Shown here: piece by piece, positions 45,060 to 55,488 of the stretch | Position numbering within the stretch: the first letter of the stretch is position 1 | How the letters are laid out: every line of letters begins with the position of its first letter | Position numbers and translations under genes: made by a program | NCBI RefSeq assembly: GCF_000196875.2 | Contig: NC_014532.2 | Span: 806,001 to 870,000, forward strand | Source: Halomonas elongata DSM 2581 | GTDB lineage: Bacteria; Pseudomonadota; Gammaproteobacteria; Pseudomonadales; Halomonadaceae | Direction of reading: 5' to 3' | DNA: 64,000 nt | Notes under the pieces: model-generated | Database searches by the model: none | What the model was told of the DNA's origin: nothing | Seen by the model: only the letters and a program-made list of their open reading frames with translations

Positions 45060-45876
45060 TCGGCGTATCGTCGCGATTGCCCCACTCCTTCCAGGAGCCG
45101 GCGTAGCCGCGCATATTGAACCCCAACGCCTTGCCGACCAGCCAGGTGAAGCCGCTGCGGTGGTGGCTCTGGCAGTGGGTGGCGATTTCCATGTCGGGGG
45201 TCAGGCCAAGGGCTTCCAGCTCGGTGATCAATTCCGCGTAGTCGCGAATGCGTAGCTGGCGCTCCTTGTCCATGGCGTCGGTCCAGTCGAGATTGACCGC
45301 GCCGGGGATATGGCCGAGGCGCTTGTTGTCACCCTTGGTGCCCAGATATTCCTCTCGGCTGCGCGCGTCCCAGACCGCAAAGCCCGGCTCGCCCAGTCGT
45401 TCGGCGATCTCGTGACGGTCGATGGCAGCCTCGGGCTGTAGGATCTCGGCCTCATAGTCGCTCGGAGTCGGTGTGCGTGACTCGGTCGATACCGGCTGGC
45501 CGGCGGCCCGCCAGGCATGAATGCCGCCATTGAGGTAGGAATAGCGGGTGTGGCCGAGCAGCTCCAGGGTCCACAGCAGGCGGCCCGCCCAGCCGCCGCC
45601 TTCGTCATCGTAGGCGACCACGTGGGTATCCCGGGTCAGGCCGAGGTCCGAGAACAGGCGCGACAGTGCTTCCTCCGAGGGCAACTCGTTGGGGACGTCG
45701 CCTTCACCGCGCAGCAGACGGCGATGATCCAGGTAAACGGCGCCGGGTACATGCCCTTGTTGATGGCTTTCGGCCTTCAGGGGCACGTCGACGATCAGCA
45801 GCTCCGGCGCGTCGAGGTGCTCGGCGAGGCGTTCGGGTTCGACGATCAACGGCAAGAGGTTGTCTTCGGAGCTCAT
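45046..45876 (-). CDS. rhdA: Rhodanese-type thiosulfate sulfurtransferase (RhdA-like)
   Basis: A 276-residue protein with two tandem rhodanese domains; only the C-terminal one is active. Its loop reads [11 protein letters not shown], close to the CQTHHR active site of Azotobacter RhdA, a serine replacing the threonine. The inactive first domain has [14 protein letters not shown] and [12 protein letters not shown]; the second has [14 protein letters not shown] and [11 protein letters not shown]. It transfers sulfane sulfur, probably in thiol or selenium/iron-sulfur homeostasis. Same neighbour (psd) as in Pseudomonas. Stop codon lies in repeat element G. Confidence 0.92.
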   Translation of the reverse strand: MSSEDNLLPLIVEPERLAEHLDAPELLIVDVPLKAESHQQGHVPGAVYLDHRRLLRGEGDVPNELPSEEALSRLFSDLGLTRDTHVVAYDDEGGGWAGRLLWTLELLGHTRYSYLNGGIHAWRAAGQPVSTESRTPTPSDYEAEILQPEAAIDRHEIAERLGEPGFAVWDARSREEYLGTKGDNKRLGHIPGAVNLDWTDAMDKERQLRIRDYAELITELEALGLTPDMEIATHCQSHHRSGFTWLVGKALGFNMRGYAGSWKEWGNRDDTPIEKP

Positions 45877-45890
45877 GGCGTTCTCCTGGC

Positions 45891-46952
45891 TCAGTTTTCT
45901 TCGAGACTATCGACGATATGCCGATAGCTGGCAAACCGGTCGGCATGAATCTCGCCACGTTCGACGGCGCCGAGCAGGGCACAGCCTGGTTCGGCGCGGT
46001 GGCGACAATCGCGGAAGCGGCAATGCCCCAGGTAGTCGCGAAATTCGATGAAACCGTCGGCGACCTGGTCGGCATTCAGGTGTGTCAGCCCGAATTCGCG
46101 GATTCCCGGGGAATCGATCAGCTCGCCGCCGCTGTCTTCCTCGCCCGGGGGGGCATCCGGCGCATTGTCGGCAGTGGAGGACGGGAGCCGGTAGAGCCGC
46201 GCCGTGGTAGTAGTATGGGTGCCCTTGCGGCTGTCCGCCGAGAGGGCACCGATGCGCAGGTCTTCATCGGGCAGCAGGCGGTCGATGAGCGAGGACTTGC
46301 CCACGCCGCTCTGGCCGACGAACACCGAGGTGCGACCCTTCAATTGACGGTGCAGGGCATCGAGTCCGCTGCTGGTGGCCGTGGTGGTGGTCACCACCGG
46401 GTAACCAAGAGCGGCATAGCGCTCCAGCAGGGTGCGCAGCTCTCCGCCCTCGTCGGGCAGCAGGTCGACCTTGTTGAGCACCAGTACCGGCGCAATGCCG
46501 GTGGCCTCGGCGGCGACCAGGTAGCGGTCGATGAGGTTGGGATGGGGCTCGGGTTCCACGGCGAAGACGATCAGAATCTGATCGATGCCGGCCGCCACGG
46601 GCTTGAGGCGGCCGCGTGCATCGGGGCGTTCCAGCACATTGTCGCGCGGCTGACGGGCGACGACCACGCCGCTGCCATCCTGGCCGGCTCGCCAGACCAC
46701 CCAGTCGCCGGTGACCAGCCCTTCGAGGTTGGCACGCAGATGACAGCGTACCGTGTCACCGCCGTCCTGCGGGGCAACCTCCAGGCTACGGCCGAAATGG
46801 GCGATCACTCGGCCGGGCTGTTCGGGGCCGTATTCGCCGGCGGCCAGTCGCTCGGTATCGCGACCGTCGCGTTGTTCGGCGCGTCTGGCGCGTTCGGCCT
46901 GAATCTTCTCGATGCGCCAGCGCTGCTGGCGGCTCAACTTGCGTTTGCTCAT
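45891..46952 (-). CDS. rsgA: Ribosome small-subunit biogenesis GTPase RsgA
   Basis: A 353-residue circularly permuted GTPase for 30S maturation. An N-terminal basic segment leads to an OB fold ([14 protein letters not shown]), then the permuted G-domain: G4 [12 protein letters not shown]1 [19 protein letters not shown]2 [13 protein letters not shown] [14 protein letters not shown], and G3 [12 protein letters not shown]. The C-terminal zinc knuckle contains [15 protein letters not shown]. It ends 14 bases before rhdA starts, and is divergent from orn, as in many proteobacteria. Confidence 0.97.
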   Translation of the reverse strand: MSKRKLSRQQRWRIEKIQAERARRAEQRDGRDTERLAAGEYGPEQPGRVIAHFGRSLEVAPQDGGDTVRCHLRANLEGLVTGDWVVWRAGQDGSGVVVARQPRDNVLERPDARGRLKPVAAGIDQILIVFAVEPEPHPNLIDRYLVAAEATGIAPVLVLNKVDLLPDEGGELRTLLERYAALGYPVVTTTTATSSGLDALHRQLKGRTSVFVGQSGVGKSSLIDRLLPDEDLRIGALSADSRKGTHTTTTARLYRLPSSTADNAPDAPPGEEDSGGELIDSPGIREFGLTHLNADQVADGFIEFRDYLGHCRFRDCRHRAEPGCALLGAVERGEIHADRFASYRHIVDSLEEN

Positions 46953-46968
46953 GGTGGCCCGAAGGTCG

Positions 46969-46988
46969 GTACAATAGCGGCATTGTAC
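46969..46988. promoter_or_regulatory. Symmetric inverted repeat between rsgA and orn
   Basis: GTACAAT at 46969-46975 and ATTGTAC at 46982-46988 are perfect inverses around AGCGGC. Each arm reads TACAAT on one strand, a good -10 hexamer, in the 87-base divergent gap. It may be back-to-back promoters or an operator. Confidence 0.5.
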
Positions 46989-47039
46989 TCACCAACGGGC
47001 CCGGCTGTCGCCAGCCGGCCGTCCAGCGAGGAGCCCCCC

Positions 47040-47633
47040 ATGGCTGCAACGAACGAAACGCAAGATCCCCGCGCCCAGCGCCTGGTATGGATCGATCTGG
47101 AAATGACGGGGCTCGATCCCGAACGTGAGCGCATCATCGAGGTGGCTACCCTGATCACCGATGCCGACCTGAACGTGGTGGCCGAGGGGCCGGTGCTTGC
47201 TGTCCATCAGCCCGATGCGTTGCTCGAGGCCATGGATGACTGGAACCAGAAGACCCATGGCGGCTCGGGGCTGACCGAGCGGGTGCGTGCCAGCGCCATC
47301 GATACCGCCGAGGCCGAGCGGCGCACCCTGGCATTTCTCCACGAGCACGTGGCCCCCGGAACGTCGCCCATGTGCGGCAACAGCGTGCATCAGGATCGAC
47401 GCTTCCTGGAGCGGGAGATGCCCGAGCTGCTGGCCTTCTTCCACTATCGCAATCTCGATGTCTCCACGCTCAAGGAGCTGGCCAAGCGCTGGAATCCGGG
47501 GGCGCTCGTCGGCTTCAGCAAGCGCAACGTGCATCTGGCGATGGACGACATCAAGGAATCCATCGCCGAACTGGCGCATTATCGCCGTACCTTCCTGCGC
47601 CTGGATGACGAAGACAGCGACGAGGAAGAGTGA
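47040..47633 (+). CDS. orn: Oligoribonuclease
   Basis: A 197-residue DEDDh 3'-5' exonuclease that finishes RNA decay by degrading very short oligos, including pGpG from cyclic di-GMP breakdown. Exo motifs are [22 protein letters not shown] (I), [20 protein letters not shown] (II) and [18 protein letters not shown] (III; catalytic His and Asp). Start ATG at 47040, with GAGGAG six bases upstream. Its acidic tail ends DDEDSDEEE. Confidence 0.97.
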   Translation: MAATNETQDPRAQRLVWIDLEMTGLDPERERIIEVATLITDADLNVVAEGPVLAVHQPDALLEAMDDWNQKTHGGSGLTERVRASAIDTAEAERRTLAFLHEHVAPGTSPMCGNSVHQDRRFLEREMPELLAFFHYRNLDVSTLKELAKRWNPGALVGFSKRNVHLAMDDIKESIAELAHYRRTFLRLDDEDSDEEE

Positions 47634-47687
47634 CGCTCAGGCGGGATGGGCAAGCCCCTGAAGGGCTTGCCCAGCATCCTTGATTGC

Positions 47688-48488
47688 TTATTGCTCGGAC
47701 TGGGCGGGTTCGATGGCCCAGCTGACATTGACCATGGCGTCGAGCGTGATGGTGCCGGGGCGGTATTCCGCGTTGGAGCCGGCGCTTTCAGGGGCGGCAT
47801 CGGCACTCATGGCCATCATGCGCGGTTGGAACACCGGGGCGTGATTTTCGCTCACGTTGATGACCGGCCCCAGGGTCATGTCCAGGGTCCGAGCCATCAG
47901 CTCGGCCTTGTGACGTGCCTTTTCCAGTGCCTTGGTCAGCACTTCGTCGGCGGCCTGTTCGCGGTCGGAGAGGTCGTAGGTGACGCCGTCCAGGGCGTTG
48001 ACGCCGGCTTCGGTGAGCGCATCGAGCATCATCGGCAGATCGTCGAGATCGCTGATCTCGATCTGGAAGGGGCGTTCCAGGCGGGTCCGTACCAGCGGAG
48101 TCGGTTCCGACTCGCCATCGCTCTTGCCTTGCAGGGATTCGGGCTGCACACGCAGTGACCCCGCGCTGATGGCGTCACGCTCCAGACCGGCGTCTTCCAG
48201 AGTCTGGATCAAGGTGGCGGCGCGCTCCTCGAGGCGTTGACGTGCCTTGGCGAGTGCCTCGGAATCGGTCCGGGTATCCTCGCGTTGGGCGACGGCGGGT
48301 GTGCGTTCCCACAGTCGTGCATTCAGGGTGGCCTCGTCAGGCACGACCTGAAGCTCGGCCTGGGCCTGGACGTCCAGCCGGTTGCGCGGCGAGTCCTGCT
48401 GCTGTGCGGCGGCCAGCATGGGGGTGGCGAGCAGCAGAGCGGACAACAGGGCGCCCGGCAGCAGCGGGCGGCGACGAACGAGAGTCAT
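47688..48488 (-). CDS. SIMPL-domain (DUF541) periplasmic protein
   Basis: A 266-residue exported protein of the SIMPL/DUF541 family (E. coli YggE-like). A signal peptide ends near residue 28 (LAAAQQQ). The family pattern is an N-terminal strand (LDVQAQAELQVVPDEATL), a long helix (ALAKARQRLEERAATLIQTLEDAGLE), ISAGSLRVQPES, and a late AKHKAELMA-type helix (KALEKARHKAELMARTLDMTLG). The family is linked to stress and membrane integrity, but its mechanism is unknown. AAGGAAAG precedes the ATG at 48488. It points toward orn. Confidence 0.86.
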   Translation of the reverse strand: MTLVRRRPLLPGALLSALLLATPMLAAAQQQDSPRNRLDVQAQAELQVVPDEATLNARLWERTPAVAQREDTRTDSEALAKARQRLEERAATLIQTLEDAGLERDAISAGSLRVQPESLQGKSDGESEPTPLVRTRLERPFQIEISDLDDLPMMLDALTEAGVNALDGVTYDLSDREQAADEVLTKALEKARHKAELMARTLDMTLGPVINVSENHAPVFQPRMMAMSADAAPESAGSNAEYRPGTITLDAMVNVSWAIEPAQSEQ

Positions 48489-48680
48489 GGCGCTTTCCTT
48501 TTCGCGGTTGAAGACGGTGCTTGGAGTCATCGGGAGGTCCAGGGTTCCCGAGACCTCATCGATATCCCGGAGTTGCGCATTTGCTGCACGATCCGGCGCC
48601 GTTCATGGGCCGGGTACGTTGTGCCCCGGAATGGCAGGCGGCATCATGAGCACTCCTATCATTGGTGGAGTATGGCGGGC

Positions 48681-49796
48681 ATGTCGCGACCCGACGACGA
48701 TTTCGAGCGAAGCATACCCCTCAACCTGACGCTGGCGCTGGCTGCACTCGTGATCATCATCGCGGGCATGCGGGTCGGGGCGGGCCTGCTGGTGCCCTTG
48801 TTGTTGTCGCTGTTCATAGCGGTGGTCTGCACCGCGCCCGTGCAATGGCTGCACCGCCTGGGGCTGGGCCAGCGCCTGGCGGTCTGGCTGACCCTGATAG
48901 TGATCGGTGGTTTCATCTCGCTTTTGGGGATTCTGCTGGTCAACAGCTTCGGTACCTTCGTCGAGGCGTTGCCGGGTATCGAGGAGAAACTCTACCAGTA
49001 TTATCTCGGTATCCTGGAAGGCCTGGCCAATCTGGGGCTGGCCATCGACACCGGCTGGCTTTCCGATCTGTTCGATGCCGACAAGTTTGGCGACTGGATC
49101 CCGGCGCTGCTCGGTCAGGTGGGCAACCTGATGATGCAGAGCGTGGTGGTGGCCTTGCTGGTCATGTTCCTGCTTTTCGAGACGCTTAACTTTCGCGACA
49201 AGTTATCGCGGGCCCTCGCCAATCCGGCACCGAGCCTGCGTCGCTTTCAGGAATTCAGCATGACCCTGAAGCGTTATCTGGCGGTCAAGACCCTGGTGAG
49301 CTTGGCCACCGGAGCCTTGATCTGGGTGGCCTGCCAGCTGGTGGGCGTGGAATTTCCGCTGCTCTGGGCGGTGCTGGCGTTCGCGCTCAATTACATTCCC
49401 AACATCGGTTCGGCGATCGCCGCGGTGCCACCGGTCTTGCTGCTGCTGGTGTCGCCCGATGGAGGGCTGTTCAAGGCGTTGATCCTCAGCGGCGCCTATC
49501 TGGGCGTCAACTTCGTGCTCGGTAATCTCATCGAACCCAGGGTGATGGGGCGGGCGCTGGGCTTGTCGACCTTCGTGGCCTTCCTGTCGCTGGTGGTCTG
49601 GGGCTGGGTTTTCGGTGTGGTGGGCATGCTGTTGTCGGTGGTGCTGACGATGACGCTCAAGATCGCGCTGGACAGCCATCCGCAGACGAGGTGGATCGCG
49701 CACTTGCTGGGGCCGGGCACAGGGCCCATAGAAAAGGCCGATCGACCGCCCTCCGAGCGTGATGATGACGACAAGCGGGAAGAAGAGAAAACCTGA
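48681..49796 (+). CDS. AI-2E family transporter (PerM/YdiK-like)
   Basis: A ~371-residue inner-membrane protein of the AI-2 exporter/PerM superfamily with about eight helices. It has the family segments FALNYIPNIGSAIAAVPPVLL, GNLIEPRVMGRALGLSTFVAFLSLVVWGWVFG and a periplasmic loop between early helices (GIEEKLYQYYLG). Members have been linked to AI-2 export or sodium/proton antiport; the substrate here is unknown. The charged tail is DDDDKREEEKT. The ATG at 48681 follows GGTGGAG by ten bases; the ATG at 48672 is too close to it. Divergent from the SIMPL gene. Confidence 0.88.
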   Translation: MSRPDDDFERSIPLNLTLALAALVIIIAGMRVGAGLLVPLLLSLFIAVVCTAPVQWLHRLGLGQRLAVWLTLIVIGGFISLLGILLVNSFGTFVEALPGIEEKLYQYYLGILEGLANLGLAIDTGWLSDLFDADKFGDWIPALLGQVGNLMMQSVVVALLVMFLLFETLNFRDKLSRALANPAPSLRRFQEFSMTLKRYLAVKTLVSLATGALIWVACQLVGVEFPLLWAVLAFALNYIPNIGSAIAAVPPVLLLLVSPDGGLFKALILSGAYLGVNFVLGNLIEPRVMGRALGLSTFVAFLSLVVWGWVFGVVGMLLSVVLTMTLKIALDSHPQTRWIAHLLGPGTGPIEKADRPPSERDDDDKREEEKT

Positions 49797-49810
49797 GTGG
49801 CAGTCTCAAC

Positions 49811-49842
49811 GAAAGCGCCCCGGGCACAGGCCCGGGGCGCGT
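49811..49842. terminator. Terminator-like hairpin between AI-2E gene and trxA
   Basis: A 10-bp perfect stem GCGCCCCGGG/CCCGGGGCGC (plus one C-G) between two convergent genes. No clear T-run on the + side; an AAAG/CTTT flank exists only in part. Confidence 0.6.
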
Positions 49843-49864
49843 CACCAAGTCGACTCGGTATCGA

Positions 49865-50188
49865 TCAGGCGTTCTGATCGATGAACTGAGTCAACTGTGA
49901 CTTGGACTGGGCACCGACCAGGGAGGCGACCTTGGCGCCGGACTTGAACAGCATCACGGTGGGCACACCACGCACGCCCTGCTCGGCGGCGATCTCCGGC
50001 GCGTCGTCCACATTGATGCTTACGATCTTGAGGTTGCCTTCGCGTTCCTCGGCGACCTCGTCGACCACCGGTGCCATGACCTTGCAGGGGCCGCACCAGG
50101 GAGCCCAGAACTTCAGCAGGACCGGGATCTCGGCATTGAGGACTTCCTGCTCGAAGTTGGCGTTGGTGACATCGACGTTATTGGCCAT
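49865..50188 (-). CDS. trxA: Thioredoxin 1
   Basis: A 107-residue cytosolic dithiol reductant. The active site WCGPC is at residues 31-35 in VLLKFWAPWCGPCKVMAPVV, the cis-proline is in VRGVPTVMLFKSG, and LVGAQSKSQLTQFID ends the fold. The length is typical. ACTGGAGAATCC precedes the ATG. A possible reductant for CysH, encoded 1.3 kb away. Confidence 0.97.
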   Translation of the reverse strand: MANNVDVTNANFEQEVLNAEIPVLLKFWAPWCGPCKVMAPVVDEVAEEREGNLKIVSINVDDAPEIAAEQGVRGVPTVMLFKSGAKVASLVGAQSKSQLTQFIDQNA

Positions 50189-50396
50189 GGGATTCTCCAG
50201 TTACTACGTTGCGCGGCATCGCGCGGAAGATCAGGCATGCAAGCATGCTGGTCGGTCGATGGTAGCGGTCGACCGGGATGCTGGCAAATCCGCGTGCGAC
50301 CTTGGACGCATGCCGCGTCGTTCGGGTGACGATGTTCATGATATGCTATAAAGTAATCACGAACGAATTTTTTATGTCGCAATGGACTTTTGATGA

Positions 50397-51395
<999 letters not shown>

Positions 51396-51415
51396 TCGTC
51401 CGGCGTCCCCGGCAA

Positions 51416-51453
51416 AATGCACAAGCCCGTCCATCTGGACGGGCTTGTGCATT
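51416..51453. terminator. Seventeen-bp perfect hairpin between cysB and cysH
   Basis: AATGCACAAGCCCGTCC pairs fully with GGACGGGCTTGTGCATT around ATCT. It lies between the 3' ends of two convergent genes and should end both, although T-runs are absent. Confidence 0.72.
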
Positions 51454-51476
51454 GGTGAGGGCCGGCAAGCCGAAGC

Positions 51477-52097
51477 TCAGTGCTGCAGGTGCAGCCCGCA
51501 CTCGCGCTTTTCCTCGACCTTGGTGGGGTCGAAGTAGTCGAACTCGTTGGGCAGGTCGTGGGCCTGCAGATACTGGTACATGTCGCGTGCCGTCCAGTGC
51601 AGCAACGGGGCGATCTTGAGCAGGCCATCGGCGTTGCGCGTCACCGGTTCCATGCGGGCACGTTCCGGCGTGTCCTCGGCGCGCAGTGCGGTGAACCAGA
51701 CATCCGGCGCCATTTCGCGCAGCGCACGATTGAAGGGCTCGAGCTTGACCTCCTCGGTGAAGGCCGCATGACGCGGGTCATCGATACCCGGTGTGAGGCC
51801 CTCGACGGCTTCGCGATGAGCCCGTGAGCGCTTCGGCAGATAGGTGATCAGGTTGAGGCCGAGGCGCTTGACGAGCGTGTCGGCGAAGCGATAGGTGGCC
51901 TCGGTGTTGTAGCCATGATCCATCCACACGATGGGGGTATCCGGCCGCTGGCGCGCCACCATGTGCAGTATGACGGCCTCGAAGGGGCGGAAGTTGGTGG
52001 TGCAGATGGGCCGGCTGCCCTGATCGAGGGCCCAGCGAATCAGGGCCTCGGGGTCGTTGCCAAGATCACGGTTGATGACGTCGAGTTGCGGCTCCAT
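51477..52097 (-). CDS. cysH: Phosphoadenylyl-sulfate (PAPS) reductase
   Basis: A 206-residue enzyme reducing activated sulfate to sulfite with thioredoxin. It has the PP-loop-like start region (PICTTNFRPFEAVILHMVAR), IVWMDHGYNTEATYRFAD, AWFTGLR-type WFTALRAEDTPERAR, and the C-terminal catalytic cysteine in KRECGLHLQH. It lacks the paired CC...CxxC of iron-sulfur APS reductases, so PAPS is the probable substrate. It is shorter than E. coli CysH (244). Convergent with cysB. Confidence 0.93.
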   Translation of the reverse strand: MEPQLDVINRDLGNDPEALIRWALDQGSRPICTTNFRPFEAVILHMVARQRPDTPIVWMDHGYNTEATYRFADTLVKRLGLNLITYLPKRSRAHREAVEGLTPGIDDPRHAAFTEEVKLEPFNRALREMAPDVWFTALRAEDTPERARMEPVTRNADGLLKIAPLLHWTARDMYQYLQAHDLPNEFDYFDPTKVEEKRECGLHLQH

Positions 52098-52216
52098 AGG
52101 GAAGCTCCCGGATGGTGATGTTCAATCTGGATGCCACACTAGCAGAGCCGTGACGGGCTTCCCCAATACCGATTCATTGGATGTTTATTCCTTAAGAGAT
52201 TAAGGGCGCCGTTTTC

Positions 52217-53569
52217 TTATTCCTTGGCGTGTTGTTCATCCGATGTCGTCAGGGCTTCCATCAAGTGCCGGATCTTGTCCAGGGTCTCGGTGTATTCCTC
52301 CTCGCCTCGCGAGTCGGCCACCAGGCCGCCGCCTCCCCAGAGGTGCAATGTTCCCCTATCGGCCACGGCGGTACGAATGGCGATCGAGGTGTCCATGCGT
52401 CCACGCACGTCGACATAGCCCAGGCTGCCGCAGTAGGTGCTGCGGGCCGAGGGCTCCAGTTCGTCGATGATCTGCATGGCGCGCACCTTGGGTGCGCCGG
52501 TAATGGAACCGCCGGGGAAAGCGGCGGCCAGGAGCTCGAGTGGCGAGCGTTCCACGTCCAGCTCACCGGTGACCACACTGACCAGATGGTGAACGTTGGC
52601 ATAGCTCTCCAGTGCACAGAGCTGCGGCACGCGGACGCTGCCGGGGTGGCAGACCCGCCCCAGGTCGTTGCGCAGCAGGTCGACGATCATCACGTTTTCG
52701 GCCCGATCCTTGACGCTGCCGGTGAGCGCTTCGGCGAGGGCCCGGTCTTCCGTCTCCGTGCGACCGCGCGGACGGGTGCCCTTGATCGGCCGGGTTTCCA
52801 CATGGCCGTCGGCGCAATGCAGGAAGCGTTCCGGCGAGAGCGACAGGATACCTTGATCGTCCCAGGCGATGAAGCCGGCGAAGGGAGTGGGCGTGGCACG
52901 CCGCAGGCGGAGGTAGGCGTGCCAGAGGTCGCCGCTGTAGGGAGCGCTGAAACGCTGGGCGAGATTGATCTGGTAGCAGTCGCCTGCGCGAATGTAACGC
53001 TGTACGGCCTCGAAACGCGCCAGATAGTCCTCGCGGCTTTGCTCGGGCTGGAAAGGGCCGGTCAAGCGGAAGGGGGCAGTCGTGGGCGAGGAAGCATCCA
53101 GCCATGCCAGTACCTGGTCGCGTCGAGGGGCGCTGGCCACCAGCCAGGCCTCGCGGCGGTGATGATCCTGGATGATGGCCCAGTCATAGAGGCCGACACG
53201 GCTGTCCGGCAGGTCGGCCACCGTCGCGGCGCTACCGCGAATCGGCTCGAGCCGATGCCCCAGGTCGTAGTTCCAGTAGCCGATCAGCCCGCCCAGGAAG
53301 GGCAGGTCGCTGTCGGGGACTTCGTGGGGAAGGCGTTCCAGCAGGGCCTTCTGTGCCGCGAAGGGCGCCATCCGCTCATCGGCCGAGTCCCGGTGCTGTG
53401 TCTCGAAGGTTTCCAGCGGGTCGCTCGAGAGAATGTCGTAGCGTCCTCCCGGGGCCTCGGGGCGGCCACTGTCGAGCAGCACGGCTCCCGGCCGATGGCG
53501 CAGGGCTGCAAAGGTCTCCAGGGGAGAGCTCCGGTACGGCAGTGGAGTGATCTCGAGTGGTGATGTCAT
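52217..53569 (-). CDS. pabB: Aminodeoxychorismate synthase component I
   Basis: A 450-residue chorismate-using enzyme that with PabA makes 4-amino-4-deoxychorismate for folate. The N-terminal domain has GRYDILSSDPLETFE and FLGGLIGYWNYDLG. The catalytic domain includes YIRAGDCYQINLAQRF, SLSPERFL, the KGTRPRGRTETED segment, ENVMIVDLLRNDLGRVC, and PGGSITGAPKVRAMQIIDELEPSARSTYCGSLGY. The PIKGT motif (TRPIKGTRPRG), with a lysine, separates PabB from TrpE, which has PIAGT. Confidence 0.94.
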   Translation of the reverse strand: MTSPLEITPLPYRSSPLETFAALRHRPGAVLLDSGRPEAPGGRYDILSSDPLETFETQHRDSADERMAPFAAQKALLERLPHEVPDSDLPFLGGLIGYWNYDLGHRLEPIRGSAATVADLPDSRVGLYDWAIIQDHHRREAWLVASAPRRDQVLAWLDASSPTTAPFRLTGPFQPEQSREDYLARFEAVQRYIRAGDCYQINLAQRFSAPYSGDLWHAYLRLRRATPTPFAGFIAWDDQGILSLSPERFLHCADGHVETRPIKGTRPRGRTETEDRALAEALTGSVKDRAENVMIVDLLRNDLGRVCHPGSVRVPQLCALESYANVHHLVSVVTGELDVERSPLELLAAAFPGGSITGAPKVRAMQIIDELEPSARSTYCGSLGYVDVRGRMDTSIAIRTAVADRGTLHLWGGGGLVADSRGEEEYTETLDKIRHLMEALTTSDEQHAKE

Positions 53570-53664
53570 GGGACGCGCCTTGCCTCATCAAGGCGCCATA
53601 TTCTAGGCGCCTCGATGCCGTTTGTCCCTGCCGCGCCGGAGTCTCCGATCAACGCAACCCTTCC

Positions 53665-53794
53665 ATTGTCGACATCCATCAGGAGAAGGGGAGTGTTGTC
53701 TACAACCAAAGGGGGAGGGTGTTCCCTTCGAGCGCGTATTGACCCGATAATGGGGGCTGGCTACAGTGCTTCCATTCACTTTATTGTCGACAAT
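53665..53794. promoter_or_regulatory. Three operator-like palindromes upstream of the prp regulator
   Basis: ATTGTCGACAT (53665-53675), GTTGTCTACAAC (53695-53706) and the perfect palindrome ATTGTCGACAAT (53783-53794) share TTGTCKACA. The last ends four bases before the gntR start codon, as expected for an autoregulated GntR/FadR-type repressor. Confidence 0.6.
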
Positions 53795-53798
53795 CATC

Positions 53799-54530
53799 AT
53801 GAACAACGCCCTATCCGGAACGGCCAACACTCCCGAGGTTCGCACCCTGGCGGAACGGGTCTTTCAGCAGCTGCAGGATGCCATCGTGAGGGGCGAGCTG
53901 GCGCCGGGCAGCAAGATCACCGAACCCGGCCTGTCGCAGGCCTACGGCATTTCCCGCGGTCCCCTGAGGGAGGCCATGCGGCGCCTGGAGGCCCATCGCC
54001 TGATCGAGCGGGTGCCGCACGTCGGCGCCCGGGTGGTGAAGCTGTCGATCAAGGAGTTGCTGGAGCTCTTCGACGTTCGCGAGGCCCTCGAAAGCATGGC
54101 GGCGCGCCTGGCTGCCGAGCACATGAATGCCGAGGAGATCGCCGGGCTGCGCGAGGTGCTGGCCGTGCACGAGCGGCAGTCGGACCTGCGTCGCGGGGAG
54201 GCCTACTACCAGCGCGAGGGCGACCTGGATTTTCATTATCGCATCGTCCAGGGCAGCCACAATCGCATGCTGATGGGGCTGTTGTGCGATGACCTCTACT
54301 ATCTGGTGCGCATGTATCGCACCCAGTTCAGCGCCAGCGGCACGCGGCCCCAGCGAGCCTTCGTCGAACATCATCGCATCGTCGATGCCATCGAGGCCGG
54401 AGATGCCGAGCTCGCCGAGTTGCTGATGCGCCGTCACGTCAGCGCGTCCCGGGAAAATGTCGTTGACCGCTATGCCGCTGCCCTGAATCAGGCCGGGGAA
54501 GCGCCCGAACTGGAAACGCCCGAGTCATAA
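53799..54530 (+). CDS. GntR-family (FadR/FCD) regulator of the methylcitrate operon
   Basis: A 243-residue regulator. The N-terminal winged HTH ([57 protein letters not shown] is the usual layout) is followed by an all-helical FCD ligand domain, with metal-binding-type residues in [32 protein letters not shown] and [15 protein letters not shown]. It is immediately upstream of prpB (stop 12 bases before), as in pseudomonads, and likely responds to methylcitrate or propionyl-CoA. ATG at 53799; an ATG further up would put the operator inside the gene. Confidence 0.9.
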   Translation: MNNALSGTANTPEVRTLAERVFQQLQDAIVRGELAPGSKITEPGLSQAYGISRGPLREAMRRLEAHRLIERVPHVGARVVKLSIKELLELFDVREALESMAARLAAEHMNAEEIAGLREVLAVHERQSDLRRGEAYYQREGDLDFHYRIVQGSHNRMLMGLLCDDLYYLVRMYRTQFSASGTRPQRAFVEHHRIVDAIEAGDAELAELLMRRHVSASRENVVDRYAAALNQAGEAPELETPES

Positions 54531-54541
54531 TGGAGACCGCC

Positions 54542-55432
54542 ATGACGCAATCAACGCCCGGCGCCCGCTTCCGCGCCGCCCTGGATGCCAACCGGCCGCT
54601 GCCCGTCGTCGGAACCATCAACGCCTACTCGGCAATGATGGCCGAGCGAGTCGGCCACCAGGCGATCTACCTGTCCGGTGGCGGTGTGGCCAACGCCTCC
54701 TTCGGTCTGCCCGATCTCGGCATGACGACCATGAACGATGTGGTCGAGGATGCCCATCGCATCTGCGGCGCCACTGACCTGCCGCTGCTGGTGGATATCG
54801 ATACCGGCTGGGGAGGCGCCTTCAATATCTCGCGCACCGTCAAGGAGATGCAGCGTGCCGGCGTGGCCGCCGTGCATCTCGAGGATCAGGTGGCCCAGAA
54901 GCGCTGTGGCCACCGTCCCAACAAGGCCATCGTCTCCCAGCAGGAGATGGTCGACCGCATCAAGGCGGCGGCGGATGCACGGATCGATCCAGCGTTCTAC
55001 CTGATTGCTCGCACCGATGCCTTCCAGAAGGAAGGGCTGGATGCGGCCATCGAGCGTGCCAATGCCTGCATCGAGGCGGGCGCCGATGCCATCTTCGCCG
55101 AAGCGGTGCATACCCTGGAGGATTACCGCGCCTTCTGTGAACGCGTCGATGCGCCGATCCTGGCCAACATCACCGAGTTCGGCGCGACGCCGCTGTTCTC
55201 CCAGCAGGAACTGGCCGAAGTGGGCTGTCGGATCGTGCTGTATCCGCTCTCCGCCTTCCGTGCCATGAATGCCGCGGCGCTCAATGTTTATCGGAGCATT
55301 CTCGACAACGGGCACCAGCGCGACGTGGTGGACCAGATGCAGACCCGGGAGGAACTCTACGACTTCCTCAATTATCACGATTTCGAACGCAAGCTCGATG
55401 CCCTGTTCGCCGGCCAGGACGGCAATGCGTAG
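54542..55432 (+). CDS. prpB: 2-Methylisocitrate lyase
   Basis: A 296-residue enzyme that splits 2-methylisocitrate to pyruvate and succinate in propionate breakdown. ICL/PEPM superfamily motifs are [57 protein letters not shown] (KKCGH-type catalytic cysteine) and [24 protein letters not shown] at 54542 with GGAGA upstream. Confidence 0.97.
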   Translation: MTQSTPGARFRAALDANRPLPVVGTINAYSAMMAERVGHQAIYLSGGGVANASFGLPDLGMTTMNDVVEDAHRICGATDLPLLVDIDTGWGGAFNISRTVKEMQRAGVAAVHLEDQVAQKRCGHRPNKAIVSQQEMVDRIKAAADARIDPAFYLIARTDAFQKEGLDAAIERANACIEAGADAIFAEAVHTLEDYRAFCERVDAPILANITEFGATPLFSQQELAEVGCRIVLYPLSAFRAMNAAALNVYRSILDNGHQRDVVDQMQTREELYDFLNYHDFERKLDALFAGQDGNA

Positions 55433-55488
55433 ACGGCAATGAGTCAGCAGGGCGTTCACCTAACGAGCCCATCACGAGGAGACATGAC

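Noticed and set aside
48237..48671. Long N-terminal extension of the AI-2E transporter frame
   Set aside because: It is antisense to the SIMPL gene and lacks membrane or family features; the protein begins at MSRPDDDFERS or three codons earlier.
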